This document shows positions 1 to 6,407 of a DNA stretch of 11,574 nt, piece by piece; position 1 is the first letter of the stretch, and each line of letters starts with the position of its first letter. The stretch is taken from the NCBI RefSeq assembly GCF_001556515.1, contig NZ_LSJA01000152.1:1-11574 (forward strand), in the 5' to 3' direction. The translations under genes and the position numbers were made by a program. The notes beneath the pieces are model-generated. The model did not search any database, was not told the origin of the DNA, and saw only the letters and a list, made by a program, of their open reading frames with translations. Source of the stretch: Caulobacter sp. CCH9-E1. Lineage in GTDB: Bacteria > Pseudomonadota > Alphaproteobacteria > Caulobacterales > Caulobacteraceae.

Positions 1-10
1 CCGAGCTAGC

Positions 11-57
11 CCCCTCCGGCCCTCTGGGCCACCTCCCCCGCGTCGCGGGGGAGGAAC
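11..57. repeat. Intergenic double-hairpin repeat, copy 1
   Basis: Two adjacent hairpins lie between the window edge and the nudC stop codon. The first has a 5-bp stem (18-22 with 26-30) and the second a 10-bp perfect stem (32-41 with 45-54) around a 3-nt loop. Read on the minus strand, the order is GTTCCTCCCCC, stem, GGGGGAGGTG, a small GC hairpin, then CGGAGGGGGC. This matches the element at 11498-11558 in opposite orientation. It follows nudC directly and could act as its transcription terminator or an mRNA 3'-end stabiliser, although no clear T-tract follows on the minus strand. By layout it looks like a REP-like intergenic repeat family. The family assignment is inferred from these two copies only. 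Confidence 0.75.
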
Positions 58-66
58 TTCCGAACC

Positions 67-1008
67 CTACCCCTCCGCCCAGGCCTTGATCAGCTGGTGC
101 GCGATCGCCAGGGCCGGCGGGGCGAAGAGGCCTTCCTCGAACTCGCCCTTGATCAGGCGCAGCGCCTCTTCCTTGGTGAACCAGCGCACCGCTTCCAGCT
201 CGGTCTGGTCTGGCGCGGCCTCGTCGCTGGCGACATCGGCGATCATGCCGATCATCAGCGAACTGGGCCACGGCCAGGGCTGGCTGGAGTGGTAGCGGAC
301 AGCCGTCGCCTTCAGGCCGGCCTCTTCCTCAAGCTCGCGGGCGCAGGCCTCCTCGATGGTCTCGCCGGGCTCGATGAAGCCGGCCAGGGCCGAGAACATC
401 CCGGGCGGCCAGGCGGCCTGGCGGCCCAGCAGGCACTTGCCGTCGTGGACGGCCAGCATGATCGCGACCGGGTCCGTGCGCGGAAAGTGCTCGGCGTCGC
501 AGGCGGGGCAGACACGCTTCCAGCCGCCGTCGGCGACCTCGGTCTTCTGGCCGCAGGCGCTGCACCAGCGATGGCGGCGGCGCCACTCGAACATCGACTT
601 GGCCGTGGCCAGGATGCCGGCGTCGGCCGGCGGCATGGTCGCCGCGGCCCCGCGCAGCTCCTCGAAGCGGCCCAGCCCCTGCAGCGGTCCCTCGGCGGGG
701 TCGGCCGGGCCTTCGATGTCGACCGCGAAGACCGCGATGTCCTTCCAGAGGCCCAGGTACAGCAGCTTCTCGTTCCCGCCGGCCAGATCCTGGGCCATGT
801 CGGCGCGGAGGTAGGCGATCTGCACGCCTTTCGGCTTGCCGTCGGCGTCCAGAATGTCCTCGACCAGCGGCTTGCCGTTCCACAGCGCCACGGCCAGCGA
901 CTCCGAGTCGGCCAGCTTTTCGGCGATGAACGCCTCGTCTCCGCGCCGCTCGCTGTCGCGGTTCAAGGGGTTGCCGGCGAAGGTGTTGGTGATGATCGAA
1001 AGGGCCAT
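67..1008 (-). CDS. nudC: NAD(+)/NADH pyrophosphatase NudC (Nudix hydrolase)
   Basis: This 313-residue cytosolic protein should hydrolyse NADH/NAD to NMN(H) and AMP; homologues also remove NAD caps from RNA 5' ends. The N-terminal domain is the variable NUDIX-like part. A four-cysteine zinc ribbon follows (C149, C152, C167, C170). The Nudix box spans residues 210-232 and fits GX5EX7REUXEEXGU at every position. Just after it comes SQPWPWPSS (about 242-250), the motif that separates NADH pyrophosphatases from other Nudix enzymes. The length is slightly above the roughly 260 residues of the E. coli enzyme, as is common in alphaproteobacteria. The chosen ATG (1006-1008) begins MALSIITNTFAGNPLNR, which resembles family N termini. 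No Shine-Dalgarno sequence is visible, and a promoter-like element ends 7 nt upstream, so the mRNA may be leaderless. The gene is divergent from the SRP RNA and dnaX. Confidence 0.95.
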   Translation of the reverse strand: MALSIITNTFAGNPLNRDSERRGDEAFIAEKLADSESLAVALWNGKPLVEDILDADGKPKGVQIAYLRADMAQDLAGGNEKLLYLGLWKDIAVFAVDIEGPADPAEGPLQGLGRFEELRGAAATMPPADAGILATAKSMFEWRRRHRWCSACGQKTEVADGGWKRVCPACDAEHFPRTDPVAIMLAVHDGKCLLGRQAAWPPGMFSALAGFIEPGETIEEACARELEEEAGLKATAVRYHSSQPWPWPSSLMIGMIADVASDEAAPDQTELEAVRWFTKEEALRLIKGEFEEGLFAPPALAIAHQLIKAWAEG

Positions 1009-1015
1009 GCGCCAC

Positions 1016-1044
1016 TGTGTAGCGTGAGCAGAATGACTCGTCAG
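1016..1044 (-). promoter_or_regulatory. Putative housekeeping-sigma promoter for nudC
   Basis: On the minus strand CTGACGA (1044-1038) is followed after 14 nt by GCTACACA (1023-1016). This resembles the Caulobacter housekeeping consensus TTGACGS-N10-14-GCTANAWC. Exactly 7 nt separate the -10 element from the nudC ATG, so transcription would start at or next to the start codon. This is inferred from motif matching only. Confidence 0.4.
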
Positions 1045-1046
1045 CC

Positions 1047-1077
1047 TTGCATCCTGCGCGATGAGTCGCGATATAGG
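1047..1077 (+). promoter_or_regulatory. Putative promoter of the SRP RNA gene
   Basis: TTGCAT (1047-1052) and GATATA (1070-1075) are separated by 17 nt, a standard spacing for a vegetative promoter. The predicted start, about 7 nt after the -10 element (1081-1084), coincides with the first base pair of the SRP RNA closing helix at 1082. This agreement between two independent signals supports the call. Confidence 0.55.
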
Positions 1078-1080
1078 CCT

Positions 1081-1177
1081 CGGAGATCGGCTCGGACGAA
1101 GTCCTCGCCAACCTGGTCAGGGCCGGAAGGCAGCAGCCACAACGAGATCCCCTTCGGGTCGCTGTCCGGTCTCCACC
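1081..1177 (+). ncRNA. ffs: Signal recognition particle 4.5S RNA (bacterial small SRP RNA)
   Basis: The RNA scaffold of the signal recognition particle binds Ffh and FtsY to target nascent membrane proteins. The diagnostic apical domain is present at 1115-1138: GGTCAGG, then CCGGAAGG with a GGAA tetraloop at 1125-1128, then CAGCAGCC. This is the asymmetric internal loop recognised by the Ffh M domain. The terminal helix pairs GGAGATCGG (1082-1090) with CCGGTCTCC (1166-1174) with one G-U pair, giving a hairpin of about 95 nt. GACGAAG near 1095-1101 can pair with CTTCGGGTC (1152-1160) in the middle of the rod. A promoter lies directly upstream and a terminator-like hairpin lies at 1215-1236. 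The position just before dnaX is common in alphaproteobacteria. The exact ends are inferred from the helix and not from transcript data. Confidence 0.93.
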
Positions 1178-1214
1178 TTCCCCTAAAATCGCGAAATCTG
1201 TCAGCAGATGGCCG

Positions 1215-1236
1215 GTCCGCTCGGAGCGGGTCTTTT
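1215..1236 (+). terminator. Probable Rho-independent terminator after the SRP RNA
   Basis: CCGCT (1217-1221) pairs with AGCGG (1225-1229) around a CGG loop. The stem extends by G-U pairs on each side (1215-1216 with 1230-1231), and TCTTTT follows (1231-1236). Its place between ffs and dnaX suits termination of the short RNA with a separate dnaX transcript. The stem is short, so termination may be partial. Confidence 0.5.
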
Positions 1237-1261
1237 GCCGCGCCCTTCGCGCCACTACACT
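1235..1261 (+). promoter_or_regulatory. Putative promoter for dnaX
   Basis: TTGCCGC (1235-1241) and ACTACACT (1254-1261) are 12 nt apart, near the Caulobacter housekeeping consensus TTGACGS-N10-14-GCTANAWC. The -10 element ends 7 nt before the dnaX ATG, so the start site would fall on or beside the start codon. The GAGGG at 1262-1266 is only 2 nt from the ATG, too close to act as a normal ribosome-binding site. Motif match only. Confidence 0.4.
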
Positions 1262-1268
1262 GAGGGCC

Positions 1269-3092
1269 ATGGCCGACCACGACGACCTTTCGCCTGATTC
1301 CGCGCCGCCGTGGGACGAAGCGCCCGCCGAACGCGACGAGAACACCGCCGACATCTTCGGCGGACCTCCGGCCGCGGCGGTGGCCGAAGAGGCGCGCCCG
1401 GTGGTCGAGACGCCCCCGGAGAGCGGCGACGCCTACACCGTGCTGGCGCGGAAGTATCGTCCGCGCACCTTCGAGGACCTGATCGGCCAGGAGGCCATGG
1501 TCCGCACGCTGGCCAACGCCTTCTCCACCGGCCGCATCGCCCACGCCTTCATGCTCACCGGCGTCCGGGGCGTCGGCAAGACCACGACCGCGCGCCTCTT
1601 GGCCCGCGCGCTCAACTACGAGACCGACACCGTCAAAGGCCCCTCGGTCGACCTGACCACCGAGGGCTACCACTGCCGCGCCATCATCGAGGGCCGGCAC
1701 ATGGACGTGCTGGAGCTGGACGCCGCTTCGCGCACCAAGGTCGACGAGATGCGCGAGCTGCTGGACGGGGTGCGCTACGCCCCGGTCGAGGCGCGCTACA
1801 AGGTCTACATCATCGACGAAGTGCACATGCTGTCGACGGCGGCGTTCAACGCCCTGCTGAAGACGCTGGAAGAGCCGCCGCCGCACGCCAAGTTCATCTT
1901 CGCCACCACCGAGATCCGCAAGGTCCCGGTGACGATCCTGTCGCGCTGCCAGCGCTTCGACCTGCGCCGCGTCGAGCCCGACGTGCTGGTCAAGCACTTC
2001 GACCGCATCGGCGCCAAGGAGGGCGCGCGGATCGAGATGGACGCCCTGGCCCTGATCGCCCGCGCCGCCGAAGGCTCGGTGCGCGACGGCCTTTCGCTGC
2101 TGGACCAGGCCATCGTCCAGACCGAGCGCGGCCAGACGGTCACCGCCACGGTGGTCCGCGACATGCTGGGCCTGGCCGACCGCGGCCAGACCATCGCGCT
2201 CTATGAGCACGTGATGGCCGGCAAGACCAAGGAGGCGCTGGAGGGCTTCCGCGCCCTGTGGGGATTCGGCGCCGATCCGGCGGTGGTGATGCTGGACGTC
2301 CTCGACCACTGCCACGCTTCGGCCGTGTCCAAGGCGCTGGGGCCGGACGCCCTGTCGATGCCCAAGGAGCAGGCCGCGCGCCTCGCGGCGATCGGCGCTC
2401 ACACCTCGGCCGGCACATTGTCCCGGCTTTGGCAGATGCTGCTGAAGGCCCATGAGGAGGTGCGTCGCGCCCCCGACGCCATGGCCGCGGCCGAGATGGC
2501 CCTGATCCGCCTGTGCTACGCGGCCGATCTGCCCGGACCGGAAGAGGCCCTGAAGGCGCTGCGCGACGGCGCGCCCATTGGCGGCGGCGGACCGGGCGGC
2601 GGTGTTTCGGTCGGCGGCGGCGCGGGCGGGGCCACGGCTTCGGCTCATGCGCCCATGACCATGGCCGCGCCGGGCGCCCAGGCCATGCCGGTTCTGGCCT
2701 CTTTCGACGACGTCATGGCCCTGATCGCCGCCAAGCGCGACATCGGCCTGCGCCTGGACGTCGAGCAGTACGTCCGCCCGATCAACTTCCGGCCCGGCGC
2801 CATCACCTTCGAGGCCGCCCCCGGCGCGCCTGGAAACCTGGCCGGGCGCCTGGTGCGCTTCCTGAAGGAGCACACCGGCCAGCCCTGGCTGGTCGCGGCC
2901 GAGGGCGGCGGCGGCGCCGAGAGCATGATGGAGCGCCAGAAGCGCGAGGAGCGTGAGGCGCTGGAGCAGATCAAGAAGGATCCGTTCGTCGCCTCGGTGC
3001 TGTCGGCCTTCCCCGGCGCCGAGATCGTCGAGATCCGCAAGGTCCTCACCCCCGAGGCCGCGCCGCTGGAGCCGGACGAGGAAGAGGCATAA
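1269..3092 (+). CDS. dnaX: DNA polymerase III tau/gamma subunit (clamp loader)
   Basis: This AAA+ subunit of the replisome clamp loader loads the beta clamp with delta and delta-prime and links core polymerases. The 607-residue protein has an acidic extra N terminus of about 55 residues before the usual start YTVLARKYRP. Walker A is GVRGVGKTT (98-106, K104), Walker B is IIDEVHML (D183, E184), and the sensor/arginine-finger motif LSRCQRF has S225, R226 and C227. A glycine-rich linker (about 438-454) separates domain III from the C-terminal tau-specific part, which ends in a conserved-looking stretch (DPFVASVLSAFPGAEIVEIRKV region). The usual four-cysteine zinc site between Walker A and the ASR motif is degenerate: Y117 stands at the first position, no CxxC pair is seen, and only C136 remains. 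I see no slippery heptamer of the E. coli type. In C. crescentus, gamma-like forms are reported to arise by partial ClpXP proteolysis. The gene starts the dnaX-ybaB-recR series. Confidence 0.96.
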   Translation: MADHDDLSPDSAPPWDEAPAERDENTADIFGGPPAAAVAEEARPVVETPPESGDAYTVLARKYRPRTFEDLIGQEAMVRTLANAFSTGRIAHAFMLTGVRGVGKTTTARLLARALNYETDTVKGPSVDLTTEGYHCRAIIEGRHMDVLELDAASRTKVDEMRELLDGVRYAPVEARYKVYIIDEVHMLSTAAFNALLKTLEEPPPHAKFIFATTEIRKVPVTILSRCQRFDLRRVEPDVLVKHFDRIGAKEGARIEMDALALIARAAEGSVRDGLSLLDQAIVQTERGQTVTATVVRDMLGLADRGQTIALYEHVMAGKTKEALEGFRALWGFGADPAVVMLDVLDHCHASAVSKALGPDALSMPKEQAARLAAIGAHTSAGTLSRLWQMLLKAHEEVRRAPDAMAAAEMALIRLCYAADLPGPEEALKALRDGAPIGGGGPGGGVSVGGGAGGATASAHAPMTMAAPGAQAMPVLASFDDVMALIAAKRDIGLRLDVEQYVRPINFRPGAITFEAAPGAPGNLAGRLVRFLKEHTGQPWLVAAEGGGGAESMMERQKREEREALEQIKKDPFVASVLSAFPGAEIVEIRKVLTPEAAPLEPDEEEA

Positions 3093-3095
3093 AGG

Positions 3096-3207
3096 CCCTT
3101 TCCCCCTTGATGGGGGAAGGGTTCGGGACGGGGGTGAGTGCTGAGGTCGCCGCCGCGCGCTGCATTCACCGCCGCATCACCCCACCCCTCCCCATCGAGG
3201 GGAGGGG
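3096..3207. repeat. Intergenic pair of hairpins between dnaX and ybaB
   Basis: Hairpin A pairs CCCTTTCCCCC (3096-3106) with GGGGGAAGGG (3112-3121), leaving one bulged T. Hairpin B pairs CCCCTCCCC (3185-3193) with GGGGAGGGG (3199-3207), a perfect 9-bp stem. Between them, GGGGGTGAG near 3131-3139 and CATCACCCC near 3175-3183 are partly complementary, so the block could fold as one larger cruciform-like unit. The base composition and layout fit a mobile intergenic repeat and not a gene. It may attenuate or stabilise dnaX-ybaB read-through transcripts. Confidence 0.65.
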
Positions 3208-3232
3208 AATTCAAGAGTTGGAGACCAAGACC

Positions 3233-3562
3233 ATGAAAGACATCGGCGGCCTGATGAAGCAGGCCCAGGCCATGCAGCAGAAGCTCCAGGACGCCCAGGC
3301 GCGTCTCGCCGAGAGCACCGTCGAGGGCGCCTCGGGCGGCGGCATGGTCACGGTGACGTTGAAGGGCACGGGCGAGCTGGCCAAGGTCCGCATCGACGAG
3401 AGCCTGATTACCCCCGGTGAAGGCGAAGTGATCGAAGACCTGATCGTCGCCGCCCACGCCGACGCCAAGAAAAAGCTGGACGCCAAGCAGGCCCAACTGA
3501 TGCAGGAAGCCGCGGGCCCGATGGCGGGCCTGATGGGCGGCCTGCCTGGGATGAAGTTCTAA
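3233..3562 (+). CDS. ybaB: YbaB/EbfC family nucleoid-associated protein
   Basis: This small DNA-binding protein of 109 residues is the usual length for the family, whose homodimers act as tweezer-like nucleoid-associated proteins. The N-terminal helix (MKDIGGLMKQAQAMQQKLQ) is typical. It is followed by the three-stranded part with VEGASGGGMVTVTLKGTGE (about 31-49) and by the VRIDESL segment. A C-terminal helix and a Met/Gly-rich tail (GLMGGLPGMKF) complete it. The start at 3233 has GGAGA (3220-3224) 8 nt upstream. An in-frame upstream ATG at 3107 would translate the hairpin repeat and is rejected. The gene lies between dnaX and recR, the arrangement conserved across many bacteria, which suggests a link to replication or recombination. 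The biochemical role in this group is not settled. Confidence 0.94.
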   Translation: MKDIGGLMKQAQAMQQKLQDAQARLAESTVEGASGGGMVTVTLKGTGELAKVRIDESLITPGEGEVIEDLIVAAHADAKKKLDAKQAQLMQEAAGPMAGLMGGLPGMKF

Positions 3563-3565
3563 CCG

Positions 3566-3584
3566 CCCTTTCCGCCGGAAAGGG
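3566..3584. repeat. Perfect hairpin between ybaB and recR
   Basis: CCCTTTCC (3566-3573) and GGAAAGGG (3577-3584) form an 8-bp perfect stem with a GCC loop, 3 nt after the ybaB stop. No T-tract follows, so it is not a classical terminator. The recR ribosome-binding site lies just downstream, so the hairpin could tune recR translation or protect the upstream mRNA end. The sequence also resembles the left arm of the 3096-3121 hairpin (CCCTTTCC). Confidence 0.6.
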
Positions 3585-3598
3585 ATGAAGGGAAGCGA

Positions 3599-4201
3599 AT
3601 GGCGGCCTCCGCCGGACCCGAGATCGAGCGCCTGATCGCCCTGCTGTCCAAGCTGCCGGGGCTGGGACCGCGCTCGGGCCGACGGGCGGCCCTGGCCTTG
3701 CTGAAGAAGCGCGATACGCTTCTCGCGCCGCTGGCGGCCGCCATGGCCGACGCCCAGGAGAAGGTCCGGACCTGCTCGGTCTGCGGCTCGCTGGACGTCA
3801 CCGACCCCTGCGCCGTCTGCGCCGACGCGACTCGCGACGGCCGCCTCTTGTGCGTGGTCGAGGAGGTCGGTTCGGTCTGGGCGATGGAGCGCGGCGGCTC
3901 GTTCAAGGGGCGCTACCACGTGCTGGGCGGCCTGTTGTCGGCGCTGGACGGCGTCGGTCCCGAGGCCTTGCGAATCGGCGAGCTGGTCGCGCGGGTCGGG
4001 GGCGGCGAAGTGGCCGAGGTGATCCTGGCCTTGCCGGCCACGGTCGACGGCCAGACGACCGCCCACTACATCGCCGACCGCCTGGCTCAGACTAATGTGC
4101 CGGTGACCATGCTGGCCCGCGGCGTGCCGGTCGGGGGCGATCTCGATTGGCTCGACGACGGCACCATCGCCCAGGCGTTGCGCGCCCGACGCCCGGCCTG
4201 A
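3599..4201 (+). CDS. recR: Recombination mediator protein RecR
   Basis: RecR works with RecO (and RecF) to load RecA on SSB-coated single-stranded DNA during gap repair. The 200-residue protein has the expected length and order: an N-terminal helix-hairpin-helix ([14 protein letters not shown], 19-32), a C4 zinc finger (C59, C62, C71, C74), and a Toprim domain starting at [15 protein letters not shown]. The C-terminal segment holds the conserved [14 protein letters not shown]. All four zinc ligands are present. A GAAGGGA ribosome-binding site at about 3588-3594 supports the ATG at 3599. It lies 36 nt after ybaB with only a small hairpin between them, so co-transcription with dnaX and ybaB is likely. 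Confidence 0.96.
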   Translation: MAASAGPEIERLIALLSKLPGLGPRSGRRAALALLKKRDTLLAPLAAAMADAQEKVRTCSVCGSLDVTDPCAVCADATRDGRLLCVVEEVGSVWAMERGGSFKGRYHVLGGLLSALDGVGPEALRIGELVARVGGGEVAEVILALPATVDGQTTAHYIADRLAQTNVPVTMLARGVPVGGDLDWLDDGTIAQALRARRPA

Positions 4202-4311
4202 CGAAATCCGCGCCCTTCGTCGGAAATCCGGCTGACAGCCTCGCTTTCCCGCGCCAAGCTCCGCCGTCGCTTCCGGGACCACCGGACGCGTGAGTGGAGG
4301 GATTTAGGTTC

Positions 4312-4464
4312 ATGAGCACGCCCGAGGACAAGGCCCCCGAGGCCGAGGTCGAAGCCCCGCACGTCGCCAAGGTCGGCGTGCATGACAAGGGCCATAACGT
4401 GACCAGCTTCAACGAGGAGCCGATCAACGGCCTGATCGCCGACATCGCCGACGGCGACGAGTGA
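4312..4464 (+). CDS. Small acidic protein of 50 residues, unknown function
   Basis: An ATG at 4312 opens a 50-codon frame ending in TGA at 4462-4464. It has a strong ribosome-binding site, GGAGGG (about 4297-4302), 9-10 nt upstream. The product begins MSTPEDKAPEAEVEAPHVAK and ends IADIADGDE. It is rich in Glu, Asp and Ala, with a central VGVHDKGHNVTSFNEEPINGLI segment carrying two histidines. It has no cysteine, signal peptide or membrane segment. Codon third positions are almost all G or C, as in neighbouring real genes, which supports coding. It sits alone between recR and rmuC, with 110 nt upstream and a strong hairpin right after its stop. I do not recognise a family and assign no function. 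Confidence 0.72.
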   Translation: MSTPEDKAPEAEVEAPHVAKVGVHDKGHNVTSFNEEPINGLIADIADGDE

Positions 4465-4471
4465 TCGCGCG

Positions 4472-4497
4472 CGGCGGCGGCCTTTATGCCGCCGCCG
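4472..4497 (+). terminator. Strong GC hairpin after the 50-residue gene
   Basis: CGGCGGCGGC (4472-4481) pairs perfectly with GCCGCCGCCG (4488-4497) around the loop CTTTAT. It begins 7 nt after the small gene's stop and ends about 20 nt before the rmuC start. There is no T-run afterwards, so it could be a Rho-assisted end, an RNA 3'-end barrier or a simple attenuator in front of rmuC. Confidence 0.45.
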
Positions 4498-4517
4498 ACT
4501 CCCGGTAGGAACGGAGC

Positions 4518-5816
4518 ATGAACTTCTCCGATCCTTATCCGATCCTGGCCCTCGTCTTCGCCCTGGTCGCCGTGGCGCTGGGGCTGTGGGCCGTGACCGC
4601 GCAACGCCGCGCCGCCAAGGCCGAGGCCGAGGCCTGGCTGCTGAACGAGCGCTTGGCCCAGGCCGAGGAGCGTCACCGACTGCTGGAAGACCAGAGCGCC
4701 ACCCAGATCGAGCTGATCAAGGCCCAGGCCGCCCAGAGCGCCAACACCATCGCCGAACAGCTGATCAAGCGCGCCGACGAGAACGCCAAGAGCCGCGAGC
4801 GCCTGGCCGAGGCCCGTCTGGAGGCCCAGCTGAAGCCGGTCGCCGAGACGCTCGCCAAGTTCGAGGCCCAGGTCACCGCCGTCGAGAAGGCGCGGGCCGA
4901 GGAGACCGGCGGCCTCAAGGCCCAGATCACCGCGCTCTTAGAGGCCTCCACCGCCACCCAGGCCGAGGCCCGCAAGCTGTCGGCCGCCCTGCGTCGCGGC
5001 GCCGGCGTCCAAGGCCGTTGGGGCGAGCAGACCCTGCGCAACGTGCTGGAGGCCGCGGGCCTCAACAGCCGCTTCGACTTCCAGGAGCAGTTCAGCGTTG
5101 ACAGCGACGAGGGGCGCCGCCGCCCCGACGTCAAGGTCACCCTGCCCGGCGGCGGAGTGTTCGTGATCGACGCCAAGTGCTCGCTGAACGCCTTCCTCGA
5201 GTCACAGGAGGCGACCGACGAGGTCCTGCGCGAGGCCGCCATGGTCCGTCACGCCGCCAGCGTCCGCGCCCACATGCAGGGCCTGTCGTCCAAGGCCTAT
5301 TGGGACCAGTTCGCGGGCGAGGGCTCGCCAGACTTCGTGGCCATGTTCGTGCCCGGCGACGGCTTCCTGGCCGCCGCCCTCGATCGCCTGCCCGAGCTGA
5401 TGGCCGAAGCCATGGATCGCCGGGTGGTGCTGGTCACGCCCACGACTCTGTTTGCCCTCTGCAAGGCGGTGGCCTATGGCTGGCGCGCTGAGGACCAGGC
5501 CAAGAACGCCGCCCGCATCGTCGAGGTCGGCCGCGAGCTCTACAAGCGCGTCTCGGTCATGGGCGCCCACGCCGGCGCCATGGGCAAGGCGCTGGAGAGC
5601 GCCGTGGGCAAGTACAACCAGTTCGTCGGCTCGCTGGAGAGCCAGGTCCTGACCCAGGCGCGTCGTTTCGAGGACCTGTCCGTCGACCACGAAGGCAAGA
5701 AGATCGACGAGCCCGCCGCGATCGATCAGGGCGTGCGCCCTCTCACGAAGTTGAGCGCCGAGCCCGCCGTGGGGCAATCTCCCACCTTGACCCTCGGAAA
5801 TGACACGCCTACCTGA
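4518..5816 (+). CDS. rmuC: DNA recombination protein RmuC
   Basis: RmuC is a membrane-anchored coiled-coil protein with a PD-(D/E)XK nuclease-like core. In E. coli its loss raises recombination at inverted repeats. The 432-residue product has one N-terminal membrane segment (about 8-28), then an Ala/Glu/Lys-rich coiled coil (about 30-145). The RmuC core follows, with [17 protein letters not shown] (from about 165), the nuclease-like strand [12 protein letters not shown] (D218, K220), [13 protein letters not shown] and [30 protein letters not shown] ribosome-binding region (4507-4515) sits just before the ATG, somewhat close. The stop codon is only 8 nt from the def start, so the two genes are very likely co-transcribed. 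Confidence 0.94.
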   Translation: MNFSDPYPILALVFALVAVALGLWAVTAQRRAAKAEAEAWLLNERLAQAEERHRLLEDQSATQIELIKAQAAQSANTIAEQLIKRADENAKSRERLAEARLEAQLKPVAETLAKFEAQVTAVEKARAEETGGLKAQITALLEASTATQAEARKLSAALRRGAGVQGRWGEQTLRNVLEAAGLNSRFDFQEQFSVDSDEGRRRPDVKVTLPGGGVFVIDAKCSLNAFLESQEATDEVLREAAMVRHAASVRAHMQGLSSKAYWDQFAGEGSPDFVAMFVPGDGFLAAALDRLPELMAEAMDRRVVLVTPTTLFALCKAVAYGWRAEDQAKNAARIVEVGRELYKRVSVMGAHAGAMGKALESAVGKYNQFVGSLESQVLTQARRFEDLSVDHEGKKIDEPAAIDQGVRPLTKLSAEPAVGQSPTLTLGNDTPT

Positions 5817-5824
5817 CGAGCATC

Positions 5825-6346
5825 ATGGCTATCCGTCGCATCCTCACCGTCGATAACGCCGCCGACCTGGCGGTTCTGAAGAAGGTTTCCGCCCCGGTGG
5901 AGGCCGTCACCGACGCGCTGCGCGCCCTGATGGATGACATGCTGGAGACGATGTACGACGCGCCGGGCATTGGTCTCGCCGCCGTGCAAGTCGGCGAGCC
6001 CGTGCGGGTGATCACCATGGACCTGGCCCGCGACGGCGAGGAAAAGGCCCCGCGCTACTTCGTCAATCCCGAGATCCTGGCCAGCTCCGAGGACATGTTC
6101 GTCTACGAGGAAGGCTGCCTGTCGGTGCCGGAGTATTTCGACGAGGTCGAGCGTCCGGCCAAGGTCACCATCCGCTACATGAACTATCAGGGCGAGACGG
6201 TCGTCGAGGAAGCCGAGGGCCTGTTCGCCGTCTGCATCCAGCACGAGATGGACCACCTGGAAGGCGTCCTCTTCATTGACCACCTGTCGCGCCTGCGCCG
6301 CGACCGCGCGATCGCCAAGGTCAAGAAGGCCCGCCGCGCGGCCTAA
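5825..6346 (+). CDS. def: Peptide deformylase
   Basis: This metalloenzyme removes the N-formyl group from the initiator methionine of nascent proteins at the ribosome exit. The 173 residues contain all three family motifs: [10 protein letters not shown] (48-57), EGCLS with the metal ligand C98, and HEMDH with ligands H140 and H144 and catalytic E141. It fits the type I enzyme, with a basic C-terminal helix ([13 protein letters not shown]) expected to touch the ribosome. The gene begins 8 nt after rmuC, and the only Shine-Dalgarno-like sequence (GACGAG) overlaps the rmuC stop, suggesting translational coupling. Its usual partner fmt is not adjacent but lies on the opposite strand about 4 kb away. 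Confidence 0.97.
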   Translation: MAIRRILTVDNAADLAVLKKVSAPVEAVTDALRALMDDMLETMYDAPGIGLAAVQVGEPVRVITMDLARDGEEKAPRYFVNPEILASSEDMFVYEEGCLSVPEYFDEVERPAKVTIRYMNYQGETVVEEAEGLFAVCIQHEMDHLEGVLFIDHLSRLRRDRAIAKVKKARRAA

Positions 6347-6354
6347 GGCTGTCG

Positions 6355-6376
6355 GCTCGCTCGTCGCTCGCTCGTC
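6355..6376. repeat. Perfect 11-bp tandem duplication before the GST gene
   Basis: GCTCGCTCGTC occurs twice head to tail (6355-6365 and 6366-6376) in the 61-nt gap between def and the GST-like gene. This is likely a replication-slippage duplication in the leader region. Confidence 0.6.
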
Positions 6377-6407
6377 CTTGGCTTATCCAGAGCCTGGGAG
6401 ACGCGCG

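Noticed and set aside
97..1263. Long plus-strand open frame opposite nudC and running through the SRP RNA
   Set aside because: It is low-complexity in Arg, Ala and Gly, matches no family and covers a structured RNA gene. It is a high-GC shadow of nudC.
1041..2873. 610-codon minus-strand frame opposite dnaX
   Set aside because: The composition (repeated GlnAlaAsp, HisGlyVal and similar) is typical of antisense GC-rich frames, and dnaX is certain on the other strand.
1269..3092. Programmed frameshift in dnaX
   Set aside because: I found no A-AAA-AAG-like slippery site or suitable stimulatory hairpin. The glycine-rich tract and known ClpXP processing are a better explanation for short forms.
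3107..3232. N-terminal extension of YbaB from an in-frame ATG at 3107
   Set aside because: It would translate the hairpin repeat. The 3233 start has a ribosome-binding site and gives the normal family length.
2645..4282. 545-codon minus-strand frame across the dnaX end, ybaB and recR
   Set aside because: It covers two certain genes and the hairpin repeat and has no recognisable domain.
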